DNA of 53,625 nt, taken from assembly GCA_017992765.1 (NCBI GenBank), contig JAGOOA010000002.1, forward strand, positions 1 to 53,625. The letters run 5' to 3'. The notes beneath the pieces were generated by a model. The model was given only the letters and a program-made list of their open reading frames with translations, did no database searches and was not told where the DNA came from. The stretch comes from Syntrophorhabdaceae bacterium (GTDB lineage: Bacteria > Desulfobacterota > Syntrophorhabdia > Syntrophorhabdales > Syntrophorhabdaceae). Positions 31,514 through 40,814 of the stretch are shown here, piece by piece; position 1 is the stretch's first letter, and each line of letters opens with the position of its first letter. The position numbers and the translations under genes were made by a program.

Positions 31514-33094
31514 TTAGATATGCCGAAAGGCGTTCCTGATGGTCTCTTCCCTGACCGGCCTGGTCACGAAAGAGACGACGACAAACACGATGAACGAGAT
31601 CGGCAGGGCTATGATCTGGGGATCGATCATATTCCAGGGGTGGCCCGCAAGGGTATTCGATCTGAAAAAGAACCTGCACAGGCCGAATGCCTGCGACTCA
31701 TGCTCATGAAAAAAGAGCATCCAGAAAAGGGAGATGAAAAAGCCGCAGAGGATGCTCGCCTTTGCCGCCGCCTTTGTCCCTTTTTTCCAGTAGAGCCCGA
31801 AGAAATATGCAGGTATGAACGTGGCGCCGCAGAGGCTGAAGAAAAAGGCAGTGGCAACTGCCACGACGCTTTCCGGCAGTATCAATCCTATAAAAAGCGT
31901 TGAGAAGATGCTGAACACGATCCCGACGCGCGTCACGATCGTGATCTCCGCAACTGATTTGCCCCTGAGCAGGGCCTGCTCGAAGATGTCCCTGGAGAGC
32001 GAGGTGCCAAGCGCGTGGAACTGACTGCTGTTGGCGCTCATTGCGGCGGACATGAGGGTGACGAGAAAAAGGGCGACGAACCACTGGGGATAGAACCGGT
32101 CGATGTAGAACGGTATGATCTTGTCGATGTTGCCCTGCACGGCCTTTATGGGCAGCTGGGTGTAAGTGTCATAGAAGATCACGTTGGTCAGCGCTCCAAC
32201 GGCAAAGGCAATGCCGGTGGTAAGGAGTATAAAGATCGCGGTGAAGGGGATAGACCTGTTGATCTCCCTGTCCGACTTGAGGGTCATGAAGCGGACGTTC
32301 AATTGAGGCTGGCCTATGACCCCGATCCCGACCCCCATGATCATCGTTGTAATGACATACCACCACAGGGGCGATGCCGCCGCAGGCATGGACGTGAATC
32401 CGCGGTGCCCCGCTTCCTTCAGGTATTGGGGGACGAAGGGCGTTAATTCCGTGAGGGCCTTATGGGCGCTCACGATTCCGCCAGCAGCGTGGTAGGTGTA
32501 GATACCGAGGGCAACCATGACGACTACCATGATGATGCCCTGAAATACAGAGGTATAGAGGACGCCTTTTAAGCCTCCCCAAATGACGTAGCAAGCCGTG
32601 ATAAGCAGAAAGGCGAGATAGGCCGTTGAAAAGGGGATGTTCAGATAGACCTCGATAAAGCGGGAAATGCCTATAAGGACTGCCGCCGCATAAATGGGCA
32701 TGAAGATAAGGATCACGAGACCGGAAAACCCCTGGACAAACCGTGATTCATATCTCCTGCCGAGAAGTTCCGGAAAGGTGTGCGCGTCGAGCGCCTTGCC
32801 CATCTTGCGGGTCCTCTTCCCGAAGATCACAAAAGCAACCCAGATGCCGATCATGATATTGAGGACGGTCAGCCACGACAGGCTGAACCCATAGAGCGCG
32901 CTTACACCTCCAAACCCGATTATCGCCGATGTGCTTATATATGTGGCGCCGTAGCTTAATCCCATCGTTACGGGATGGACCTGCCTGCCGGCAAGCATAT
33001 AGTCGGACACGCTTGTAGTGCGGCGGTACCCGAGGTAGCTCAGATAAACCGTTATGGCGAGATATGTGAGCGTAAATGTTATGAGATAGAACAT
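31514..33094 (-). CDS. Sodium:solute symporter (SSS/SLC5 family)
   Basis: 526 residues with about 13 membrane helices. Typical motifs: GYRRTTSVSDYMLAGRQVHPVTMGLSYGATYISTSAIIGFGG in helices 1-2, the FRKMGKALDAHTFPELLGRRYE-like loop (RKMGKALDAHTFPELL), SAAMSANSSQFHALGTSLSRDIF after helix 8, and a C-terminal helix. The substrate is not readable (monocarboxylate, proline or similar). A 60-codon gene 5 nt upstream encodes its usual small partner. Confidence 0.9.
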   Translation of the reverse strand: MFYLITFTLTYLAITVYLSYLGYRRTTSVSDYMLAGRQVHPVTMGLSYGATYISTSAIIGFGGVSALYGFSLSWLTVLNIMIGIWVAFVIFGKRTRKMGKALDAHTFPELLGRRYESRFVQGFSGLVILIFMPIYAAAVLIGISRFIEVYLNIPFSTAYLAFLLITACYVIWGGLKGVLYTSVFQGIIMVVVMVALGIYTYHAAGGIVSAHKALTELTPFVPQYLKEAGHRGFTSMPAAASPLWWYVITTMIMGVGIGVIGQPQLNVRFMTLKSDREINRSIPFTAIFILLTTGIAFAVGALTNVIFYDTYTQLPIKAVQGNIDKIIPFYIDRFYPQWFVALFLVTLMSAAMSANSSQFHALGTSLSRDIFEQALLRGKSVAEITIVTRVGIVFSIFSTLFIGLILPESVVAVATAFFFSLCGATFIPAYFFGLYWKKGTKAAAKASILCGFFISLFWMLFFHEHESQAFGLCRFFFRSNTLAGHPWNMIDPQIIALPISFIVFVVVSFVTRPVREETIRNAFRHI

Positions 33095-33099
33095 AATCC

Positions 33100-33282
33100 T
33101 TAGGGAAGCTTCTCTATAAGGTCGATCTCTTCTCTCTCCCAGCGCAGATCTTCTCTGTAGTCTCCTTCCTTTTCTATCGATCCCCTGTTCCAGTTTATGA
33201 TCCCGTAGACGACGCAGAAAAGGGCGGAAAAAAAGGAAAGGATAAAGCCTGCAAGGATCCAGATGTCAGGAAAGCCGAGCAT
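33100..33282 (-). CDS. Symporter small accessory protein
   Basis: 60 residues with one N-terminal membrane helix (FPDIWILAGFILSFFSALFCVVYGIINW) and a charged C-terminal tail (DYREDLRWEREEIDLIEKLP). Small single-helix proteins of this kind regularly precede SSS symporter genes and are named symporter small accessory proteins. It is translated 5 nt ahead of the symporter, so cotranscription is likely. Confidence 0.82.
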   Translation of the reverse strand: MLGFPDIWILAGFILSFFSALFCVVYGIINWNRGSIEKEGDYREDLRWEREEIDLIEKLP

Positions 33283-33342
33283 GATGCTATTTCATTAGCA
33301 CGCAGGTTTTTTTATTGTCAAGCTAAATAATGCTTTCACATT

Positions 33343-34038
33343 TTACAGGTGGTTGATCCCGTCCCCCTTGTTTTCTTCCTTCATCTTCTTTTCGAGATAT
33401 TCCCTGGCGATGTCTTTTCCGCCCAGGCCACAGGCTATGGCCAGGGCAAGGATAACCCCTCCGAAGGTTACGGCAAAGGCAATAATGACGGTATCCTTGC
33501 CAATCCCAAGCTGCTCCAGCGCCATCGTGCAGGACAATATGAAGACCGTAAACTTGACAAATTTGCTCAGCAGCCCGGAATATTTAATGCCGGCGTTTAC
33601 CGACGCGATAAGCACGGCCCTTCTGAAAAAGTTGCTCAGAAGATACCCTATTATCAAGATGAACGCCGCGATGAACATGTTGGGGATATAAAGAAAAAAT
33701 CTTTCCAGCAGGTGCTCTACCGTGGGGATCCTGAGGTTCTGCATGGCGACCACAAGGAAGGTAAGGATAATTATCCACTCTATTATTTTGGATATAAGGA
33801 CAGACAGGGGCTCTCTGATGCCGCTCTTGGAGAGGGCCTCGACGATGCCTGACCTTTCGGAAAATCTGTCAAGCTTTATTGTCTTAAATAATTTCTGAAA
33901 AATTACCCTGATGATGACGGCGAGAAGTATCCCGGCAACAAGCAGAAGTATCGACGTAAAAAAATTCGGGAGAAAATAAAGCAGTTTTTCATAGCACTTT
34001 TCGAAAGGCTCAACGATAACTCTCTGAAAAATATTCAT
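33343..34038 (-). CDS. MscS-type conserved-TM-helix membrane protein lacking the beta domain
   Basis: 231 residues with five hydrophobic segments. The FAVTFGGVILALAIACGLGGKDIAREYLEK segment corresponds to the pore-like helix of MscS-family and conserved TM helix proteins, but the protein stops soon after it, without the MscS beta and cytoplasmic domains. It is 15 nt downstream of the GT2 gene of the trehalose operon. An osmotic role would fit the compatible-solute neighbourhood but is inference. Confidence 0.75.
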   Translation of the reverse strand: MNIFQRVIVEPFEKCYEKLLYFLPNFFTSILLLVAGILLAVIIRVIFQKLFKTIKLDRFSERSGIVEALSKSGIREPLSVLISKIIEWIIILTFLVVAMQNLRIPTVEHLLERFFLYIPNMFIAAFILIIGYLLSNFFRRAVLIASVNAGIKYSGLLSKFVKFTVFILSCTMALEQLGIGKDTVIIAFAVTFGGVILALAIACGLGGKDIAREYLEKKMKEENKGDGINHL

Positions 34039-34053
34039 ATTCCGTACCCCCTT

Positions 34054-35313
34054 TCATTCATCCCAGCGTTTAATAAGGAAGTCCTTCTTCTCTTCGAACA
34101 TCAAGCGCAGATTTTCGACCTTTTCCTCAACTTTCCCGGAGTCGCTGTCCCACGTTTCCATGACAAACGAAGCCGTCCTTCCTATGTAGAGCGGCGTCAA
34201 TGACTTTAAAAGGTGCTCCCTGTTCATTATCCTTTTGTGCGCCGCGAGGATAAAGCTGTAGACTGTCTCGACCCAGATCTCATCGGGTATCCTGAATGTC
34301 TTTTTTTTGTTGCCGGTTAATTTTGTAAAAAAACTATAGAGCTCTTTTGTCATAAACTCCTTCCAGAAGATGCCGAGCTCTTTGATGCCGAGCGAAAAGC
34401 GGTCTATCATCCTTTCCAGGTTTACGCTGACCGGTTCAAGGCCGACGTCATACTGGAAACCAAGCGTGGGAACAGGCTCAGATGATCTTACGGGCTTCCA
34501 TGCATCGGAATAGGTTTCCATAAGATCGAACGTTGCGCTCACCACCTGGTAGAGCATTGCGCTTAAGTCTGCACCGGGGTCTTTTGCGTCGTGGATCTTT
34601 GCCCCGAGGTATGACTGGCATACGGGGAAGCTGTTCGCAACGGCAGTGGTCGTCATCCATATATCTATGCCGAATCGCGCGACATCCGTTTCCCATACAT
34701 CTTTGGCCAGGTAAAAACCGGCAAGTCTTCCTGAAAAGCCGAAGTCGCCGCCGATGGGCTGTCTGATGCGCTTGCCGTAGAGGGCGCTCGTTAAGGGGTA
34801 AACTATGCTGTTTGTGATGGTGCCGTCGTACTTATGCCTCTGGTAAAGAGGGGCGACATAATCAAATCCTCCTTCGAGGATGGGCTTGATGAGGAGCTCG
34901 ACCCATTCAGGAGTTATGCTTCTGAGGTCAGAGTCAACGACGGCGCAGGCCTTTGCCTTGATGGTTTCCGCGATCTCAAAGATCGCCCTGAACGCGCTCC
35001 CCTTGCCTGGGATCCCCTGGTACGGGGTCACTATCTTAAAGAAAGGCTCTGCCTTCCGGGTTATGAAGATCGTTCCAAAGTCGTCGACCGTTGTGCTGCG
35101 AACGATCTCCTGGGTCCCGTCCGTCGACCCGCCATCCGAATTAACGAGAAGCGCCTTGCTGTTGCGAAAATATTTTGCCAGTCCGGCCTGTACGGCCCTC
35201 ACGACGTGACCTATCGTACGGGCATTGTTATAGCTCGGGATCCCCACGAGGATGTCCGCCTCACCTATCTCCCCGGCCTGCCCGATCTGGCTGCTTATAG
35301 AATTTTTGTCCAT
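34054..35313 (-). CDS. GT2-fold glycosyltransferase of the glucosyl/mannosyl-glycerate synthase type
   Basis: About 419 residues from ATG 35313 (MDKNSISSQ), preceded by AGGGAAG; a longer frame from TTG 35361 would overlap the upstream gene. The GT-A motifs are clear: VGIPSYNNARTIGHVVRAV, LLVNSDGGSTDGTQEIV, GKGSAFRAIFEIA and CAVVDSDLRSITPEW (DxD). The GIDIWMTTTA and IHDAKDPGADL segments resemble glucosyl-3-phosphoglycerate or mannosylglycerate synthases. It is the last sugar gene of the treZ-GH57-treY operon, probably making a compatible solute; the acceptor is unproven. Confidence 0.78.
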   Translation of the reverse strand: MDKNSISSQIGQAGEIGEADILVGIPSYNNARTIGHVVRAVQAGLAKYFRNSKALLVNSDGGSTDGTQEIVRSTTVDDFGTIFITRKAEPFFKIVTPYQGIPGKGSAFRAIFEIAETIKAKACAVVDSDLRSITPEWVELLIKPILEGGFDYVAPLYQRHKYDGTITNSIVYPLTSALYGKRIRQPIGGDFGFSGRLAGFYLAKDVWETDVARFGIDIWMTTTAVANSFPVCQSYLGAKIHDAKDPGADLSAMLYQVVSATFDLMETYSDAWKPVRSSEPVPTLGFQYDVGLEPVSVNLERMIDRFSLGIKELGIFWKEFMTKELYSFFTKLTGNKKKTFRIPDEIWVETVYSFILAAHKRIMNREHLLKSLTPLYIGRTASFVMETWDSDSGKVEEKVENLRLMFEEKKDFLIKRWDE

Positions 35314-35335
35314 TCTATTCTTCCCTATTGTATTA

Positions 35336-38300
35336 TTAACGCACTTTATCAAGGAGAGCAACGGGATAATTTACGAGAATCTCCCCGATATACAGCACCT
35401 TTGATTGCCCATGACTGCGTACGGGCACGACCTCATCGGTAAAGATGTTGCGATACCCTGCCCCTTCCTTCTCAAATGGCACCGCTATGAAAGTATTGCC
35501 CCATGCAGTTTTGCCAAGCGGCAGATCGGTATGGCGCGGGATGATCCTCGAAAGAAACCTGGGCGCCACGGTTATCGCCATTGCCCCATTTCCCTTCCTG
35601 GCAAATGAACAGATGTTTTCCCACTTATCGCCGTCGGTTATCAACGGAATATATTTGCCGGCCTCGAAGAGGCGCCTGTTATGCATGCGGTAATTAAGGG
35701 CTTTATACATAAGGTACATTTTTATCATGCCATCGCTTCTTTTATCAATTGTCTGCCGCGCAACAAAAGCAGCGCCGTGGCTCCTTTCGTATTCTTTTAA
35801 TTTTTCAAGGAGTTCGATCCTTTTTTCATAATCCACAGGGCCTCTATTGTCAGGGTCGACGAGCGTAAAATTCCACAATTCAGTTCCCTGGTAGAAATCG
35901 GGAACACCGGGCGATGTTATTTTAAGGAGCGCCTGGGAAAGCGAATTGTAGATGCCGTAATCAGAGACCATGCGCTGGAACACCGCGAAGTCCTCAAGGA
36001 ACATGTTGTCTGCGGAATTTGCCAGGATGCCGTCAATGAAGACATTCATTGCGTCTTCATATGCAGTGTCCGGGTTGATCCAGCTCGTATGTTCCTTCGC
36101 CTCTCTTAAGGCCTTCTGCATATAGTCTTTGACCCTTTGTTTCAACGTTTCATATTCTTCCATGGCGGCAGTCTCCTCTATGGGCCATATGCCCAGCAGG
36201 GTCTGGTATAAAAGGTATTCTTCGTTGAGGTCCGGCACCGGATGACCATCGACAACGATCTTCTTTTTTTTGTTATACCTGTTCCACTTCGTAAGGCATC
36301 CGCTCCATATGTCCGGGAGCTCCGAGAGGACATTTATGCGCGCACGGAGGTCCTCGCTTCTTTTGCAATCATGCGTAGATGTTGTAATGAGCGCATGGGG
36401 CCACGATTTGATACGCTCTATGTTCTGACCGTGGAACGTCTTAAGCAGCGTGCCGAACCGGTCCGGGCTCCCACCAACCTCATTAAGCGAGACAAGCCGG
36501 TTAAATATATAGAATGCCGTGTCCTCCACGCCTTTTGCCATTACGGGGCCCGTAATCTGCTGGAACCTCATCGTGAAGTCAAGCCATTCCGATCTGTCGT
36601 CCCCGCTGAAATTGGGAGGGAACCTCAGCAAAAGAACGTCCCTTATAAAGTCAAAGATCGACATGTTTAGCGCCGGGTTCTTCTTTTTTGCCTTTGTTAC
36701 AGCAAGGTCTATATAGTGAGCATCCCTTTCGCTGATCTCGCTGGAGACGACATATGTCCTGTACACCGGGAAGAACGCGATAATTTCTATCAGGGCCTTT
36801 ATCAGGCTGTTCAGCGTAAAATCCCGCGTATGCCTTTCTCTTTCCGAGAGGTTGTTGAGGCGGTGGGCAAGCATATTCACTTCGCTTGACATCGCTGCCT
36901 GCATTACTAATTTTTTCTTTTCGTACACGGTGTCCTGAAAGCTCATCCCGGTCTTTGTAAATCTCTTATAGATCCTGTCAAACGCCTTTCCGTTGTTTGT
37001 ATCAACAAAGACCCCGTTCACAGAGTTAAGGAACACGTAGCCCGTTGTGCTGAAGATCGGCCACTCCCCAGGCATGATCTCTCCTTTGGTAAGTATCTTT
37101 TCGCCGACTATATAGAACGGCTTATAGCCCGGGTCAGCGACCAGCACCTCCTCGTACCTGCCGGTGATCTCTTTGTCTGCTTCGGATCTCATGTATCCGG
37201 GAGGAAGCTGCGCCTCTTTTTTCAGCTTTTCGATGTATGCCCTCCGCAGTTGAGCAAAACATTCCCGCTGGAGGCGATGAAAATAATCCGAAGGGTTGTA
37301 CAGGCCGTCGGGGTGGTCAACCCGCAGACCCGTTACCTTGCCGTCCCTGATGAGGGCAAAGATCAGCTTATGGGTCTCTCTGAATACATCTTCTTTCTGC
37401 ATGTTCAGGGCGCCGAGGTTGTTTATGTCGAAGAACCTCCTGTAGTTTATTTCCTCTGCTGCAACACGCCAGTGGGAAAATCGGTATATTTGCTCTCTCA
37501 GAAGGTTGTCGAGAAGGTCAAAGCTTTTCGGTTCCCCCTTTACGCCATTGAATATCTTTACGTTTTCATCGATGAAGCCTCTGATCTCGCTGCATTTTCT
37601 GTAAAGCCGCCAGAGGCGCCTCTTAACGATCTCTTTTTCTCTCCGCCTTTCCTTGACCTTTTCCAGATCAGTTTCCGTATAAGGCGGAAGATGGTTCAGC
37701 GCATTGATAACGCTCAGCAACTCGGTGTAATAGGGATTATCCTCGCGAAGCGCATCCCGCAATATATCTACGCGGTAATTGAGGATGTGAATATAGGTTT
37801 CCGGTATTATCGGAAATTTATGGTCATAGTATTGTATGAAAAAAGAGCCCGCCGAAAATGTTAATATCAACTCCTGATTTTCCAGAACCTTTCCGTATTG
37901 TTCGCCCAGGGAGGGGAGGAGGATCTTGTTGGCAAGCTCTTTCTTGACGGGGTCCCAGTCGATGTCAAAAAAATGTACGTATGGCGAACTCGGCCCGTTT
38001 TCCAGGACATCAACCCACCACTTGTTCTCGAAGCTCGCTATGCACATATGGTTGGGAACTATGTCAAGGATCTGTCCCATTTGCCTGCCTTTCAGTTCGG
38101 CAATGAGATCGTCGTATTCCCTTTCGGTGCCTATCTCAGGGTTGAGGGCATTCGGATCAACGATGTCGTACCCGTGCCTGCTCCCCTTGTCTGCCTTTAA
38201 ATAGGGAGAGGAGTATATGTCGCTGACCCCAAGGTCGTGGAGGTACTGTACGATCTTTTTGGCATCGCTGAACGTGAAAGAGGCATTAAACTGCAGCCGA

Positions 38301-38347
38301 TATGTGGCCACCGGGATCCTTGGGACGAGGTATCTTTCTTTACTCAC
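35336..38347 (-). CDS. treY: Malto-oligosyltrehalose synthase
   Basis: 1003 residues, within the range for TreY. The GH13 features are complete: RIPVATYRLQFNASFTFSDAKKIVQYLHDLGVSDIYSSPYLKADKGSRHGYDIVDPNALNPEIG at the start, QILDIVPNHMC, VTGLRVDHPDGLYNP with the nucleophile region, and KGVEDTAFYIFNRLVSLNEVGG. It isomerises the reducing end of a maltooligosaccharide to a trehalose unit, which TreZ then releases. It overlaps the GH57 gene by 8 nt. Confidence 0.95.
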   Translation of the reverse strand: MSKERYLVPRIPVATYRLQFNASFTFSDAKKIVQYLHDLGVSDIYSSPYLKADKGSRHGYDIVDPNALNPEIGTEREYDDLIAELKGRQMGQILDIVPNHMCIASFENKWWVDVLENGPSSPYVHFFDIDWDPVKKELANKILLPSLGEQYGKVLENQELILTFSAGSFFIQYYDHKFPIIPETYIHILNYRVDILRDALREDNPYYTELLSVINALNHLPPYTETDLEKVKERRREKEIVKRRLWRLYRKCSEIRGFIDENVKIFNGVKGEPKSFDLLDNLLREQIYRFSHWRVAAEEINYRRFFDINNLGALNMQKEDVFRETHKLIFALIRDGKVTGLRVDHPDGLYNPSDYFHRLQRECFAQLRRAYIEKLKKEAQLPPGYMRSEADKEITGRYEEVLVADPGYKPFYIVGEKILTKGEIMPGEWPIFSTTGYVFLNSVNGVFVDTNNGKAFDRIYKRFTKTGMSFQDTVYEKKKLVMQAAMSSEVNMLAHRLNNLSERERHTRDFTLNSLIKALIEIIAFFPVYRTYVVSSEISERDAHYIDLAVTKAKKKNPALNMSIFDFIRDVLLLRFPPNFSGDDRSEWLDFTMRFQQITGPVMAKGVEDTAFYIFNRLVSLNEVGGSPDRFGTLLKTFHGQNIERIKSWPHALITTSTHDCKRSEDLRARINVLSELPDIWSGCLTKWNRYNKKKKIVVDGHPVPDLNEEYLLYQTLLGIWPIEETAAMEEYETLKQRVKDYMQKALREAKEHTSWINPDTAYEDAMNVFIDGILANSADNMFLEDFAVFQRMVSDYGIYNSLSQALLKITSPGVPDFYQGTELWNFTLVDPDNRGPVDYEKRIELLEKLKEYERSHGAAFVARQTIDKRSDGMIKMYLMYKALNYRMHNRRLFEAGKYIPLITDGDKWENICSFARKGNGAMAITVAPRFLSRIIPRHTDLPLGKTAWGNTFIAVPFEKEGAGYRNIFTDEVVPVRSHGQSKVLYIGEILVNYPVALLDKVR

Positions 38348-40802
38348 CTTTACTCCTCACCGCTTGGCGAAGTACCGTACCCGTATTAAAATATATCAAT
38401 TCACCCAATTGCCTGAAGCGGTCCACCCAGAGCCCGGCATCTTTATCGCCGCTTTCAGCCCTCTGAGAGATCTCCCTGAGTGACCTCCCGGCGATCCTGT
38501 AATATATATTCTGTATCGTCCAATAATTTATGTTGGCCGGGATGGACCTCAAAAGCCCTATAGTGCCCCCTATCCTCGTAAGAAGCGAAAAATTCTCATG
38601 ATCCTTTGCAAGCTCCGCCATGAACCTTTCTGTTTTTCGCCTTACAATCAATTCGGTATCAGTAAGGTCGAAGGAGACCTTCCATTTTTTTATGTCCTTT
38701 ATTATCGCGCCTATCTTCTCGAGGTCTACGTCGTCTTTTTGAAACTCATTTTTGATCGATGAAAGAAGGGCGTGCCCCGCTGCGGTCTGAAAGATCTTCG
38801 GCACGGGCATTCCGGCTTCCTGTAAAAAACCCATCAGTATGCGATCGTTATCAAAGATCCTCTGATAGACCCTCTCGTAGCCTTCGATCGTTTCGCGCAA
38901 TATGATCTGCAGCACCTCTCTTTGCTTATCGAGGAAGAGGTGCACCAGCGAATAATTATGCATCCCGAAATGGGTATCCATGAGATGGATGATCTTTGCC
39001 ACATCTCCATGTTCAAAGGCATCGGCGATCTCACGTTTCATCGTGCCGTAAGGCTGATCGCCAAGAAAGGATCTCACGCCGCCGTGAAAGATGTGGCCCC
39101 CAAGATACAATGTGCAGTAACTTATGTCCTCAGCATCGCCTGTTATCTTTGAGGAAACGGTTATTTTTCCGACGTTTAGCCTTTTATCGCCGGATCGGAT
39201 CGATTCCCGGTCCTTCCTTTGGACGGCATAGCTGAACACGTCGGCATCATCGGGATATTCCTCGATCACCGAGCTTACCGCATAGTGGACCGCTACCTTC
39301 TTAAGGTCAACCATGGCAGGCTTCACGAATCTTTCGTATATTTCGGCTCCGTCGCCATGCTCCTGGATGTTGCTTTTAGCGTTTTTCAGTTTTTTTACAA
39401 ATTCCGGTTCTATATCGCTCCCGGATATTTCCCCGGCGAGCTGTATTGCCCTGGCGGCGTATTTGAGTATCTGTATTGTCTCGATGCCCGAAAGCTCGTC
39501 GAAGAACCAGCCGCAGCTTGTGTACATAAGCATGGCATGCCTTTGCATTTCGAGCAGCTTAAGGACGGTTATTTCATCCTCGCGGGCCAGATCGCGCGTT
39601 TTATGCTTCCCGATAAAACCGTTGAACTGGCCCCGGGAACGATCAAGTATGATCCCGATATAATCGTTCCTGGCCTCCCATGGGTCCTTCAGGTATTTTC
39701 CCGCATTCTCTTCGTAGGTCGCGAAGAGAAGATCTCTCAGCCAATCGAGCGCCTCACGCAGCGGAGCCCTCCACGACTGGCTCCATTCAGGAAACCCGCC
39801 GGAACTGCACCCACAGTCGCTTCTCCATCTCTCTATGCCGTGGTAACAGCTCCACGAGGTGTTTTCAAGGATCTGCACCTCGTGGGAAGGCAGGTGCCCT
39901 GCGAGGTATTCTCCGTAGTTGGTGCATCGCGCGAGCCCTTTTCTCTCAATGTATTCAAGGGCATATGCGAGGGCCATCTCGCCAAATGTGTGATGGTGCC
40001 CGTATGTTTCACCGTCTGTTGCGATGTTGAGGAGCTGCGGCCTTTTCCTGATGTCGGAAAAACCGGTGAGCAGTCGGGCGGCAAAGGCCTCGCCGCTATC
40101 GAGCAGCTTTTCGAAGGCAACCGCCCTGGATATAGGGCCGTCATAAAAAAATATATTGATCGTGCGGCCCGAAGAAAGCCTCAGGAGGTATGCCCGCGTC
40201 GGATCTATCCGCGCGTTGCTGACATCCTTCCATTTGCCCGTGCCCGTCTTCCTTACCCTGGAAGCCTGGTGGGGGGCAAGGATAACGAAAAGGATCCCCT
40301 GTTCTGCAAGTATTTCCAGTGTTTCCAGGTCAACGGCCGTTTCCGGCAGCCACATGCCCTCAGGAAACCGCTTGAACCTGTATTCAAAATCCTTTATGCC
40401 CCATATGACCTGGGTTCTTTTATCCCGCGGGTGGGCCAGGGGCATGATAATGTGGTTATATGCCTGGGCGATCGCATTTCCGTGGCCTGACATTCTTTTT
40501 AAGCTTTCTTTGTCCGATTCAAGTATCGCGCGATATACCTCGGGCGATCTTTGCTCCATCCACGACAGGAGCGTGGGGCCGAAATTAAAACTTATTTTGG
40601 AATAATTGCTTACGATCTCCATAATGCGCTTATCGCCGTCGAGAATGCGCGATGCGGAATTAGGCGCATAACATTCGGCGTTTATTCTTTCGTTCCAGTC
40701 GTGGAACGGATATGCGGTATCCTGCACCTCGATCGCTTCAAGCCACGGATTTTCCCGTGGGGGCTGATAAAAGTGGCAGTGAATACATATATATCGATCC
40801 AT
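38340..40802 (-). CDS. GH57-family glycoside hydrolase with DUF3536
   Basis: 820 residues. The GH57 barrel begins with IHCHFYQPPRENPWLEAIEVQDTAYPFHDWNERI and has FNFGPTLLSWMEQ, MWLPETAVD with the catalytic-region Glu, and ATDGETYGHHHTFGEMALAY. The long C-terminal half is the DUF3536-type helical region. Relatives act on alpha-glucans (amylase or transglycosidase), so it may trim or debranch glycogen for TreY/TreZ. It has a GGAGGAC ribosome-binding site and lies between treZ and treY. Confidence 0.88.
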   Translation of the reverse strand: MDRYICIHCHFYQPPRENPWLEAIEVQDTAYPFHDWNERINAECYAPNSASRILDGDKRIMEIVSNYSKISFNFGPTLLSWMEQRSPEVYRAILESDKESLKRMSGHGNAIAQAYNHIIMPLAHPRDKRTQVIWGIKDFEYRFKRFPEGMWLPETAVDLETLEILAEQGILFVILAPHQASRVRKTGTGKWKDVSNARIDPTRAYLLRLSSGRTINIFFYDGPISRAVAFEKLLDSGEAFAARLLTGFSDIRKRPQLLNIATDGETYGHHHTFGEMALAYALEYIERKGLARCTNYGEYLAGHLPSHEVQILENTSWSCYHGIERWRSDCGCSSGGFPEWSQSWRAPLREALDWLRDLLFATYEENAGKYLKDPWEARNDYIGIILDRSRGQFNGFIGKHKTRDLAREDEITVLKLLEMQRHAMLMYTSCGWFFDELSGIETIQILKYAARAIQLAGEISGSDIEPEFVKKLKNAKSNIQEHGDGAEIYERFVKPAMVDLKKVAVHYAVSSVIEEYPDDADVFSYAVQRKDRESIRSGDKRLNVGKITVSSKITGDAEDISYCTLYLGGHIFHGGVRSFLGDQPYGTMKREIADAFEHGDVAKIIHLMDTHFGMHNYSLVHLFLDKQREVLQIILRETIEGYERVYQRIFDNDRILMGFLQEAGMPVPKIFQTAAGHALLSSIKNEFQKDDVDLEKIGAIIKDIKKWKVSFDLTDTELIVRRKTERFMAELAKDHENFSLLTRIGGTIGLLRSIPANINYWTIQNIYYRIAGRSLREISQRAESGDKDAGLWVDRFRQLGELIYFNTGTVLRQAVRSKGE

Positions 40803-40814
40803 AGTCCTCCAGTC

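Noticed and set aside
35314-35361. N-terminal extension of the GT2 gene from TTG 35361
   Set aside because: It would overlap treY; ATG 35313 has a ribosome-binding site and fits the family start.
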